NCBI GenBank assembly: GCA_907163375.1
Contig: CAJQUW010000891.1
Location: 124,001-188,000 of the forward strand
Reading direction: 5' to 3'
DNA: 64,000 nt
Source: Prostheceraeus crozeri
Taxonomy: Eukaryota > Platyhelminthes > Polycladida > Euryleptidae
The position numbers and the translations under genes were made by a program. Below are positions 1 through 9,608 of this stretch, in pieces; positions within the stretch are counted from its first letter, which is position 1, and each line of letters starts with the position of its first letter. The notes under the pieces are model-generated. The model saw only the letters and a program-made list of their open reading frames with translations. It was not told the origin of the DNA and did no database searches.

Positions 1-19
1 AGCCCTCATCCTGCAACTA

Positions 20-1547
20 CAGTAAAACCTGCTTGTAGTGGACCCTCTCCGTAATGGACACTCGTACGCAATGGACACTTTGTCCTGCATAATTTGCATT
101 TCTCATTGGAATGCCCCTTGCCATAGTGGACACCTGCTCAACGTGGACAATGGACAGCATTTTGTGACAATCTCCCTCAATAGGTGTGGACAAACACATC
201 ATCAAAGTGGTTAATTCTCAAGATGAGATTGCTGTGTATGGCAATCTCGTCTTAAGTTTTGTTATGAAAACACGATGATTGACACGAATTGACATTATTC
301 CCATCTCATGATAATTAAATTAACACATTGCCGCACTTGTAAACAGTCCAAACCAAGCAAAAGATAGATGATGTTGTCTGAAACTCTTCAAACTCGTCGG
401 CCACTCACGATGAGGTGACATAATCGCTTAATTGACTTTCATGATAAAAGATGTCTTAAGCAAATTAAGACATCAATCTTTAATTTTAAACCGTCGACAA
501 TCATTTAATGGAATTTAATGACGAAGAGAGTGTAGATATGATAATTAAGCTTCAAGAACGTTTTCGCATAATGCAGTTAAAGAGTTTGAAAGTGGCCAGA
601 CAAACTCATATTGACAATTTTTTTTAAACCACGATAGACAGTTATCTTCTGAACTTGCGTGCTTTTTTGTGAGAAGAAATCTCTAAATAAAACATGTTCA
701 ATTACACTGATCGATGTATTAAATGTTTGGTTTTAACGTCATGATAAAGGAAAGTGTGTAGATCATTATAATGCGTATATAAAGTGACCATTGACATAAT
801 TCACTGACCAGAAAATACACGTATATCAATTAACAAATTCGTATACACGTACCAAACAGCATAAATTATTCAAATATTTAAGTTTCTCATGATACAGAAG
901 CACGAATGGAGTTTACGGTGATCATATACAGTAACATAATATATGCATGATATTATATATTCTATTATGTATTTGCAAATAATTTCAGTATTTACATAAC
1001 ACTAACATACGCATGTGCAGAATATAACCACTATAAGTACTATCATATGATTAAAAAACGATAATAATAACGAGAAAGTGAGTATTGAAGTAAACGAAGA
1101 TGGACCCCTTTACATAATGGACACCTGTTCTCAATGGACACTTTGAGCTGCCAAAAATGGTGTCCATTAAATAGAGGGTTTACTGTATCAATTAACAAAT
1201 TCGTATACACGTACCAAACAGCATAAATTATTCAAATAATTAAGTTTCTCATGATACAGAAGTACGAATAGAGTTTACGGTGATCATATACAGTAACATA
1301 ATATATGCATGATATTATATATTCTATTATGTATTTGCAAATAATTTCAGTATTTACATAACACTAACATACGCATGTGCAGAATATAACCACTATAAGT
1401 ACTATCATATGATTAAAAAACGATAATAATAACGAGAAAGTGAGCATTGAAGTAAACGAAGATGGACCCCTTTACATAATGGACACCTGTTCTCAATGGA
1501 CACTTTGAGCTGCCAAAAATGGTGTCCATTAAATAGAGGGTTTACTG
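20..1547. mobile_element. Non-autonomous pogo/Tigger-like DNA transposon
   Basis: The left end starts CAGTAAAACC after a TA at 18-19, and the right end finishes GGTTTACTG before a TA at 1548-1549. Both subterminal regions carry repeated copies of TGGACAC or its complement, for example at 54-60, 73-79 and 128-134 on the left and around 1480-1530 on the right. TA-flanked CAGTA ends with a short repeated motif are typical of the pogo/Tigger group. No transposase reading frame lies inside, so this is a deletion derivative that would need a transposase from elsewhere. The family assignment is inferred from the ends only. Confidence 0.6.
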
Positions 1548-1549
1548 TA
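824..1549. repeat. 362-bp tandem duplication inside the Tigger-like element
   Basis: The segment at about 824-1187 is repeated at about 1186-1549 with a constant offset of 362 bases and only a handful of differences (for example ATATTTAAG against ATAATTAAG). Each copy ends with the complete right terminal repeat and a TA. The element therefore has two right ends in tandem. Unequal exchange or an aberrant transposition event could both produce this. Confidence 0.85.
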
Positions 1550-2010
1550 TTGTTACTCCAGTCCACGAGTATGCGTATTTCATGAAGCTAATCAAATTAA
1601 AATATCCGACAGATAAGGACAACAAATTTGACCACAAGCCGCAAAATTTTTTATGCCGTCATGCCTAGTTTAGCCCGGATACCGCATGTCACTTAGTTGA
1701 CCTAGTAGATACCGTCGCAATACCAAAATGTGAATTATAAACACAATGATGCACAGATCCTTGGCTGCGGATGTATCAGAATTCATAATATAAATGATAT
1801 AGAGACATGTACTTTTCGCTGTGCGTACAATTGAACTGATGAAATGACATTACTGAGCAAAACGTGAATGTTATCCATCTATTCTCGCCCAACACAGTGG
1901 TTTGATAACAACGGTGAAACAATTTAAATTCATTTTTCTCGCATGTGAACACATCAGTTGAATGCATTTTCTCATTGAAGTATGCATTTGTACTGATCTG
2001 ATATGTCATA
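1550..2010. other. Intergenic, nothing recognised
   Basis: AT-rich sequence. The reading frame on the minus strand across 1776-2213 has no recognisable motif and overlaps a dispersed repeat, so I do not treat it as a gene. Confidence 0.5.
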
Positions 2011-2191
2011 AGTGAACGGCAAAGCATGTGCTGTGAATTTTCTACAAACCAGAGGAATTTTGCACACAACGCTTTTGCGACGGTAGTGAGACTGCACTTA
2101 GGAGGAAGGGAAGATCGCTGACGATGCAACATACACTCGAGGGAGTCAACAATAAAAATGTGGGGGAGGGAGAATATAAGTAACGTCATAT
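2011..2191 (+). repeat. Dispersed ~180-bp repeat, copy 1
   Basis: This stretch matches 55747-55926 on the same strand at roughly 80-85% by eye, for example the shared AATTTTCTACAAA, TTTTGCGACGGT and GTGAGACTGCACTTAG words in the same order. In the second copy one frame is open and reads like a short zinc-ribbon-containing stretch. Here the frame is broken. It is probably a fragment of a transposon or a SINE-like unit of unknown family. Confidence 0.6.
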
Positions 2192-2760
2192 GCATTTCAT
2201 TACGGTGAGTCAAAAAATTGAATTTTCATAACATGAATGAAGTTGCATTTGATATTTGTGAACCTATAGGTGAGAACATATCTTTCAGTACGGAATTAAC
2301 CTAGTTGATGAGTGAGACGTTGGATTATGTGGCCTTTTCTTGGATTTGCTGTTAACCATGAATTAAGTCACTTCACACAGTTAATGGGATGATGAAGGGA
2401 ATGTGACTCTTTCATGAAATTTCTTTGATAGGTGATAGTAACTGTGGCTACTTTATGAAGATCACCAATTTGTACTTTGTGTTTCCACTGTTAGAGCTCT
2501 TCCACTAATAAGCGAAAGCAATTGACTAATTCGTTTTAATTCATTTGCTTCACATGATATAGTCAATATTCCATTTTCAGTTAACGATGATCAGGTAGTT
2601 GCAGTCCCATGTTTCTCCGACTTCCAGAAACTCTCACTTTTTTTCATTATACTTTTCGCTTTAACTTCGCTTAATGTAATTATATTCTTTCATCGACAAT
2701 TAAGTCTTGCGTATAGATGAATTTCAGCTTTCAGTCCAGGTGCTATATATCTAGGCCAAG

Positions 2761-3276
2761 GAGGTCTAGATATCTATAATTCTTTTCGACGGGCAATGTT
2801 TCCGGCAGATTAGAGCATTTTTTGCTGTTGTCACAGTATTAGGAATATAATAAATCCAACGTTTTATTTCAAGCGTTTTTACTGGTACATGGCATACTTG
2901 GACATAGGGAATGCCATTCAATTCAACATATTCTTGACCTCCAAATCCTTTTAGCTTCTGTTTTTTACTCTTTATTCTTTTTACCTTTCGAATTTCGATC
3001 TTTCACATGTATACTTGTTGGATCTGTTTTGAATGTAATTTACTAAAGAAAAAAGCCATTTATATTTGGCTTTGCACCCGCGAACACTGCATTCATTCAC
3101 CATCACGAATGAATGAAGTAACTTTGATAATGCAAGACAGCTTCCAAAACTGTTAATTGCTTTAGCATGCATAAGCAAGTAGAATTTAAACCATCCTATC
3201 TCTGTGACATGCCTTCGAATCTTTCGCACAGAAAGCGTCATTCTGTCTCCTGTACAATTATAGATATCTAGACCTC
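2761..3276. repeat. Small inverted-repeat element (MITE-like)
   Basis: A perfect 21-bp inverted repeat lies at 2761-2781 and 3256-3276, reading outward-in as GAGGTCTAGATATCTATAAT plus one T. TCTAGGCC or its complement sits just outside each arm. The interior has an unremarkable minus-strand open frame and no known protein motif. The true outer ends and any target duplication are unclear. The segment 2192-2760 to the left holds nothing I can name. Confidence 0.5.
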
Positions 3277-3434
3277 ATTGTCTAGGCCATGGACGAAAGC
3301 GGAGCACTTGTCAGGCATTTTGTGCTGTCTTCACAAACACATCAATGAAGGTTTGAATAGTAATTTACAACGCACGCAGAGTGAGAATAACAAAAATACA
3401 ACCAATATGCATAAACTTGATTTCTGAATGTGTA

Positions 3435-5035
3435 TTGTGTTTCAGTGAAACCTGGTCAGTTTCAGCGGGTTCGTGTAAATTCAATTATAGTTCTATAGAA
3501 GTCAATGCCAGTACAAATAATAAACAATACTGGGAAATTTCATGTTGGAAAACTTCTTTTGAATAATTTCATCAATATAGGCTGTAAATAACATTGATAT
3601 TATGTATGTGACAAGTCACACATAATTTATATTTCAAAATATCTTTCCTATGATTATTTGTTCTGTAGCAAGTCTCTTTAGCAAAATTGTTCAGTTAGGA
3701 ATGTTTTGTCAGTATGATTGGTTCCTAATTGGACCAATAATGAGACGAATTTGTAAAAATAACGATTTTCACTTCATCATTTCATTATTTTGGAAGCCCA
3801 CAATACGGCCATTACTGTTGGACTCGCACATAAGTCACGCGGCGGCTCCGTGCGAACGGCTCGCACGAAACAGAATATTGAGCGCGTTGTTGATGCCGTC
3901 GAACAGCAACCGGAGACTTCACAGCGTAGACTATCAGCGCAGCTAAACCTTTCTGTATCCACCATTAACCGGATTCTTCACGAACGCGGTTTTCATCCCT
4001 ATCGGCTGCGCCATCGTCACTCCCTTAACGATGAAGACTTTGAGTCTCGCGTTGACTTCGCATCGGAGATCCTTCAACACCTTGAACAAGATCCCGATAT
4101 CTTGAAGCGCATTATTTTCTGACGAAGCTAACTTTCATGTGAACGGCTGGAACTACCGGTTTTATGCTCAAGAAAATCCTGGATTTGTTACCGATATGCC
4201 ACTCAATTCGCCGAAAATCATTATGTGGTGCGGTGTCTCGTGGAAGCAGATTTTCGGTCTGTTTATCTTCAAGGACGAGAATGGTGCAGGAACCACAGTA
4301 AACGGATCAAACTATCGAGCAATGATCAAAGATTTCTTTCTTCCTCAATTGCAAAATAATGAATTTTTAAATGGTTCTCTGTTTTTCCAACAAGATGGAG
4401 CTACGCCGCACACCGCACGCGAAACTATCGACCTTCTGCGTGATGAGTTTTCCAACAATGTGATTTCTCGAAGAGGTGACATTCTTTGGCCAGCGCGTAG
4501 TCCGGATCTAACGCCTCTAGACTTCTGGCTGTGGGGAACGCTAAAACACAGAGTGTATTCCACAAATATTTGCGATGTGCACCATTTGGAGCAGCGTTTG
4601 CGAGAGGAAATCGACTCCATTTCGACTGAAGAGCGACAGGCAGCACTTCTCGCATTCAAGGCACGACTCCATACCGTGTTGGAAGTTAGCGGACGCCATG
4701 TTGAATAAAATAGCTTCTGTTGTTCCATTACTTTAAGCAATAAATTTTTACATTTAATTTCCATAGTTTTCATTGTTTTATTCATAAATCGTGACGATAA
4801 ATCGAACTCATAAATCATAATAAAAACGACGTTCATAAATCGAACGAAGGCTGAAGAGCGCTCTCCAAATGAGAGCGATATCTATGGTGAATGTGTCGAT
4901 AAAAGTAAATAAAAGCATACGGACATAAAATTACCAGGTATTGTCTTTCGTTTGCAAAAAGTTCCGGTTTAACATCTTCATCATGGGTCAAATGGGAATC
5001 GATTCAAATCAGCCAGGTTTGACTGAAACACCCTG
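3435..5035 (+). mobile_element. Mariner-like transposon with DD41D transposase, copy A (defective)
   Basis: The left end at 3435 follows a TA and reads TTGTGTTTCAGTGAAACCTGG. The right end, read inward from 5035, is CAGGGTGTTTCAGTCAAACC and is followed by a TA at 5036-5037. The ends match over about 20 bases with two differences and a 2-base gap at the tip. The transposase relic fills 3790-4708. The right TA abuts the inverted repeat of the MITE that starts at 5037, so this element inserted next to or into the tip of that MITE. Confidence 0.75.
3790..4708 (+). pseudogene. DD41D mariner-like transposase, frameshifted
   Basis: The protein is a Tc1/mariner-superfamily transposase. The N-terminal part (3790-4122) has a helix-turn-helix segment (QRRLSAQLNLSVSTINRIL). 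The catalytic core follows: IIFSDEANF carries the first Asp, FFQQDGATPHTA the second, and WPARSPDLTPLDFWLW the third. I count 41 residues between the second and third Asp, the spacing of the rosa-type DD41D group. Two bases appear to be missing at about 4120, so that FSDEAN reads as F-stop and the frame resumes at 4121-4139. No ATG precedes the conserved N-terminus: the frame at 3790 opens with TTG and is open upstream, so the original start is lost or lies further 5'. The copy cannot make an intact transposase. Confidence 0.85.
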
Positions 5036-5036
5036 T

Positions 5037-5114
5037 AGTTAGCCTCATCTCGTACAGAAGGGTCAAGGATTCTGATCAGATTTCTGTCCAGATGCTATAT
5101 TATAGAAGTCCATG
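5037..5114 (+). repeat. MITE terminal inverted repeat, left
   Basis: This 78-bp arm starts near AGCCTCATCTCGTA and ends AGAAGTCCATG. It pairs in inverted orientation with 12047-12125, and a third copy lies at 13523-13590. The internal block TTTCTGTCCAGATGC is identical in both arms. Removing the nested retroelement leaves a MITE of about 270 bp with ~78-bp arms. Its superfamily is unknown. Confidence 0.75.
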
Positions 5115-5149
5115 TCTAGGCACAGATGTCTAATGTCCTAAAATCCTAA

Positions 5150-6376
5150 ATGTCCAATTTAGATAAAACGATCGAATTCGTGCTAGAACAATCGCGCACT
5201 ATTATAGAAGAGACAGTACCGGCAAATGTTAAGGCTATCTCCTTGCCCTTACCAAACCGTTTGTCTTCTGGTGATGGCTTAAACAACAACGACATACACA
5301 TACATGCAGATCTTCTGGAATTGCAGGAAAAGTCATTTAATTCTCAGCATCAGGAAGAGCTAGCGGCTTTGACAGTCTGTGATAGTACATGCAATGCTCC
5401 CAGTCATGAACTGAGACATGGGAGTGAACAACTTGCAATCAGACGTGACAGAGATAGTCATGACCACCATACGATGCCCACCTGTACTTTCTCTTACTGC
5501 ATTTGTAATTCTGTTGAATCCAATGATTTATTGCAGTGTAGTAACTGTAAAGAATGGATACACTTAGAGTGTGTTGGACATCGACCACATCAGCGATCAG
5601 CAATACTCACGTTATTCTGCACTAATTGTCTGAATTCTAGAAAAGACTTGGAAAATGTATATCGACGGAATCCGTTTATGAAATTGCGGGTTACGGAATT
5701 ACGTCAAGAGCTAGAGCTAAGAAACATGCCTACAGAGGGAAAAGAAGTATTTTAATGGACAGACTGCTTTCAGTGACTAAAATTCACTCAGATTTTGTTC
5801 TACACAAGTCCAAGTCTGATTCTCTTTGTGATGTGAGTAACATTGATGCATCACCGGAGGTAGCCATCAGTAAAATACGTCAAGGCTTTACAAATCGTGG
5901 GCGAATTTTAAAGAGAGTTCCAAAAGCTAGTAGAATACAAGCTGCTACTTTGCTTACAAAATTATTGAATGACGTCATCAAATTTAATGATACAACATCA
6001 TGGGCGAAACTTTTTAGTTTTGCACGCCTGTGCCTGGCACAGCCAAAGAGAGCTGGGAAGAACGCAAAGTCATTGGCTTCGATTGTAGACCGACGTATAT
6101 CTGATTTTGACAGCTTAGTCTGTGATGATCAGATCAACCAGCGAAATCGGAAACAGCATAGACCAAGGAAAAATAAGACTGACCGTGAGAAGTTAGCTGC
6201 TTTGGTTTCCGAAAAGATCTCTGAGGGAGACATCAAAGGAGCTGTTAGAATTGCCTCTTCAGATAAAACTATGGCGCCGTTCAATGATGCGACAACTGAA
6301 AAATTAAAAGCAAAACATTTACCAGCTGCTGAACGTGAGCATGATATAATAACTGAGTCTGATGATGCGTCTGAAT
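5150..6376 (+). pseudogene. Retroelement ORF, 5' part: PHD finger and SAP-like segment
   Basis: The ATG at 5150 follows an in-frame TAA at 5147-5149, which fixes the start. Residues ~115-165 form a C4HC3 PHD finger: CICNS, LLQCSNCKEW, HLECVGH, then LFCTNC. PHD fingers usually bind histone tails. Residues ~175-205 (LRVTELRQELELRNMPTEGK) look like a SAP domain, a short DNA-binding helix pair. The frame shifts in the A run near 5740. The stop at 5753-5755 overlaps the next ATG as TAATG, but one extra A would continue the SAP pattern directly into that frame, so a 1-base deletion is likelier than a designed two-ORF junction. The second frame (5755 onward) continues with KVPKASR, LLTKLL and GAVRIASSDKTMAP, a pre-RT segment I have seen with this RT group. 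It is cut at 6376 by the hAT insertion. Confidence 0.7.
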
Positions 6377-9300
6377 CAGGGTTGGCAGGTTTTTCCCAGT
6401 GGTGGTAAATACCAGTGGTAAAAACCGGTAAGTACCGTCCTGGGAAAAACTGTGAAAATGGGAAAAAGTGGTCAATATTGGGAAAAACTTAAGTAAGAAG
6501 GCAAACATGAATGAAGTATGCAGTGCATCAATTTCTCATCAATATGCAGTTCAGGCTTACCTCTTTTGGTCTCTTCTAACATTACTAATAAATAAATAAA
6601 AACATATAAATTTTGTGTAATTGGTAAAATTACAGGTGACTTGTCCTACTTTTGAAATAAAAAAAACAAAACGAAATTCAAAATTTATTAATTGATTTTT
6701 TGAGTTAAAGCCAATAAGCTCATATGCTATATTACTCTATACATGCAAATATCACATCTAGCTCGCAGCTTCACGTTCCCTCAAATTCTATTAGTCATTC
6801 GCAATTCAGGAGGAAAATGCAGATATGCAAGTAGTGTAACGATAAGCCAATTCTTTGAATTATGACGCTATATAGTGTACCTGAAATAACGATGGGTAGG
6901 CCTACTCAATTGACGATTTACTTAGAATGCTATTAATTGAAAATTCATAATCTTTGATTACAGTTAAACATAGGGCCAAATCTTAATCAATTAATACAAT
7001 TTTCCATGCAAAAAGCAAAACGAAGTGAGTTACACAATCAATCTTTAATTACAGGACGAAACCTTGCCCATTACAAAACGATTTTCCATAGTCATATACT
7101 GTAAAACATAAGACGTAGGTTTTCACTACTTGAAAGAATGCATTCAAACACTAAATGCTAGTAATAAATTGAAAACTAGATAATCAAATATAGTCCTACT
7201 TGTTTACATGTGATTAACAATCCGCTATCAAAGATCCTTTCAAATACCGATTACATGACACCAATTTCGATGCTTTTTCCACACTCATTCTATTTCTGAG
7301 TTTTGTTTGCACAAGCCCCAATCCGGAGAAAAGTCGTTCAATTGACGCTGAACTGGCTGGCAGAAGCATCATTTTCAAAGCAAGATCACAGAAGTTGTCG
7401 GGTACCATTCTGGTCGACTTCAGGCATTTCCACCAGGAAATAGGATCCATGTTGCTTACACATTCATCTGAGAACAATGATTTGGGAAACGGCGAGTCTT
7501 GCGCATGTAATTTATATATAAGAGGTAAAGCCGTTGGTAATAATTCCTTCAATTTGGATCTGCTCCTTTCTTGATCCTCGGCTGAAAGCTGACGGCCGTT
7601 GTAGCGTGGATGTAACATGTTCGCTAAAATATGCGTGGAATCAATGGCTTGGTCAAGCCTTTTCTTTACAAATACTTTGTTTGTTGCTAATTCATCACAC
7701 TTATACAGGGAATTCCAAGTCTCACAAGCATCAGCAATATTGGCGTTGTCGCTTTGTAAGAAGTCCAACGAGCGGGAAATAGGGTATAACTTTTCGAACA
7801 CACTTTTCACTTCCCGATTGAAGTCGTTATCATTTATTGTAGTCGCTATTCTACGATCGATCAAAGTTTCATTTTCAGCAACGATCATAAGTAGAAACGG
7901 TCTGTTTGTCATATACGTTTGTATACAGGATAATTGACTGTTCCATCTGGTACATCCCGGTAGTTGAGGCTTGACGGCTCCTTGTGTCTTGTACTCTTCA
8001 AGCAAACTATTTGGGACATGATGGTTTCTGAAGAATTTATTGACATCTGTGATTCTATTCAACACATCAGTTGGCGAAACATCTTGACCGAGAAGGTTGA
8101 GTAGATGTGATGAACAACCGTAGACGAACAATGAATTGTCTTTGGCTTGTATTTCGTCTCTCATTACCTGCATTTTCTTCTCATTGTCCGTAACAACGCC
8201 AATCACAGTGCAGCCGAATTTCGAGAGAGCCAGTGAAATAGCTTCTTCTGCCAAAGAAGCGCAGTAAGCCCCGGTCTTTCGCGTGACTCCAACTTCAATA
8301 GAAGACAAGAAAAACGATGACTTGCCGTCATGAACACAATGTGCAATCACTGGTGAATTGTGGATATCGCTCCAACCATCTTGTACGAGGGTTACATATT
8401 TCCCGTCCAGTTCACTCTTGATGTTTCCTGTGATGGTATCGTAAGTCTTATCCAGTAATGTCGAAGAGAGTGCTTTTCGTTTGGGCGGTTGATATCCTGG
8501 TCTCAACATTTCAGTGAGACGAACAAACTCGGGATGTTCCGCAACATTAAACGGAATACTACAAGCGTAAAAGAAGTTAGCCACCTGTTGGTCCAATTTT
8601 TCTTTCATATTCTCTGATGTACGTGTTGCAAAATCAGAAATGCTACTTTGAATTCTTCTCTTTTTGAAAACTTGACATTCCGAATCGTCGTGTATTTGAG
8701 CACTCGGTTTAGAGGGAAGAGATTCATTGTCATTACTCGTATCACCACTACGCGAAGGATGGTCGACGTCGGCGGTAGTAGAATTTTTACATTTCTGAAG
8801 ATGTTTTCTGAGTCTGTCTGCCTTAGCGCTAACATCAGTTTGGCACGAACGGCATCTAGCACTTCGTATCCTCCCGTTTTCTTCGATGGTCTGAAAGTCT
8901 TTCCACACTGGGTCGGAAGGTCTTCCTCCAGTTCCAACAGACATAACCAAGTTCTATGTATAATTGACACGAACGCAGCACTGATATATTCAGCTTCTCC
9001 GAACAGTCTTCTTTACAACAGCAAAGGTACAGGCAGAATGAATATTTTGTTCATCTGTTCGATCACTATACTGTCGTCACTCGTCAACAGTTACCAATGG
9101 TGATAACGTGAAATCAGCGCTATTAATAGTCTCTGACAATCCCATAAAATCTTATCCTTCCATGCGTTAAGAGAGGATTGACAGCTGCACGCAGACATCA
9201 AATAGATGACGGACAACTCGAGCAGTTCCTAAGAATTGATTAAGGTCACGTTTGTAGAACTTACCATGCATATAAATCAGGCAGTTTTTCTCAATACGAA

Positions 9301-9600
9301 GTACGATCGATAAAACTATACATATAAAACCATACATATATGATCTCATCATACTTATCAATGAAAACTATGCTTAATGCGTTACTAATTATCTTCCTGA
9401 CATCATACATATACACAACATTCCATAAACCTAACAATAATAGGCATTTTTTCTAATCAACCACGTTCTCCCAATAATGTACCACTTTTTCCCAGTTTAC
9501 TACCAGTTTTTCCCGGTATTTACCACTTTTTCCCGGTTTTAACACTTTTTCCCACCTGCCGTGGGTAAAACTAGTTTTTCCCACAAAATTGCCAACCCTG
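6377..9600 (-). mobile_element. hAT transposon inserted in the retroelement ORF
   Basis: The left end CAGGGTTGGCA at 6377 and the inverted right end at 9600 match perfectly over 11 bp. A perfect 8-bp duplication, GTCTGAAT, flanks the element at 6369-6376 and 9601-9608. Both subterminal regions carry many copies of GGGAAAAA or TGGTAAATACC, likely transposase-binding sites. One long minus-strand transposase frame lies inside. The clean duplication and open frame suggest a fairly recent insertion. Outside the gene, 6420-7210 and 8971-9480 show only AT-rich non-coding sequence. Confidence 0.95.
7214..8950 (-). CDS. hAT-family transposase, 578 aa, uninterrupted
   Basis: The enzyme cuts and pastes the surrounding element. 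Residues ~12-55 form a BED-type zinc finger (VWKDF, CRSC, HLQKC). The catalytic core shows LVQDGWSD with the first Asp, VVTDNEKK with the second, and YGCSSHLLNL, a common hAT Cys/His motif. The C-terminal dimerisation region carries DPISWWK, then LLPASSASIERLFSGLG, whose Glu is the third acidic residue. The end of the protein (VSCNRYL) is at the usual place. Length is normal for a compact hAT transposase. The start at 8950 gives the whole BED finger; a second Met two codons in is equally possible. No stop or frameshift is visible, so it may be functional, although intron loss or subtle missense changes cannot be excluded. Confidence 0.9.
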   Translation of the reverse strand: MVMSVGTGGRPSDPVWKDFQTIEENGRIRSARCRSCQTDVSAKADRLRKHLQKCKNSTTADVDHPSRSGDTSNDNESLPSKPSAQIHDDSECQVFKKRRIQSSISDFATRTSENMKEKLDQQVANFFYACSIPFNVAEHPEFVRLTEMLRPGYQPPKRKALSSTLLDKTYDTITGNIKSELDGKYVTLVQDGWSDIHNSPVIAHCVHDGKSSFFLSSIEVGVTRKTGAYCASLAEEAISLALSKFGCTVIGVVTDNEKKMQVMRDEIQAKDNSLFVYGCSSHLLNLLGQDVSPTDVLNRITDVNKFFRNHHVPNSLLEEYKTQGAVKPQLPGCTRWNSQLSCIQTYMTNRPFLLMIVAENETLIDRRIATTINDNDFNREVKSVFEKLYPISRSLDFLQSDNANIADACETWNSLYKCDELATNKVFVKKRLDQAIDSTHILANMLHPRYNGRQLSAEDQERSRSKLKELLPTALPLIYKLHAQDSPFPKSLFSDECVSNMDPISWWKCLKSTRMVPDNFCDLALKMMLLPASSASIERLFSGLGLVQTKLRNRMSVEKASKLVSCNRYLKGSLIADC

Positions 9601-9608
9601 GTCTGAAT

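Noticed and set aside
1776-2213. 145-codon minus-strand frame as a gene
   Set aside because: No motif, overlaps a dispersed repeat whose other copy is open in a different frame and strand.
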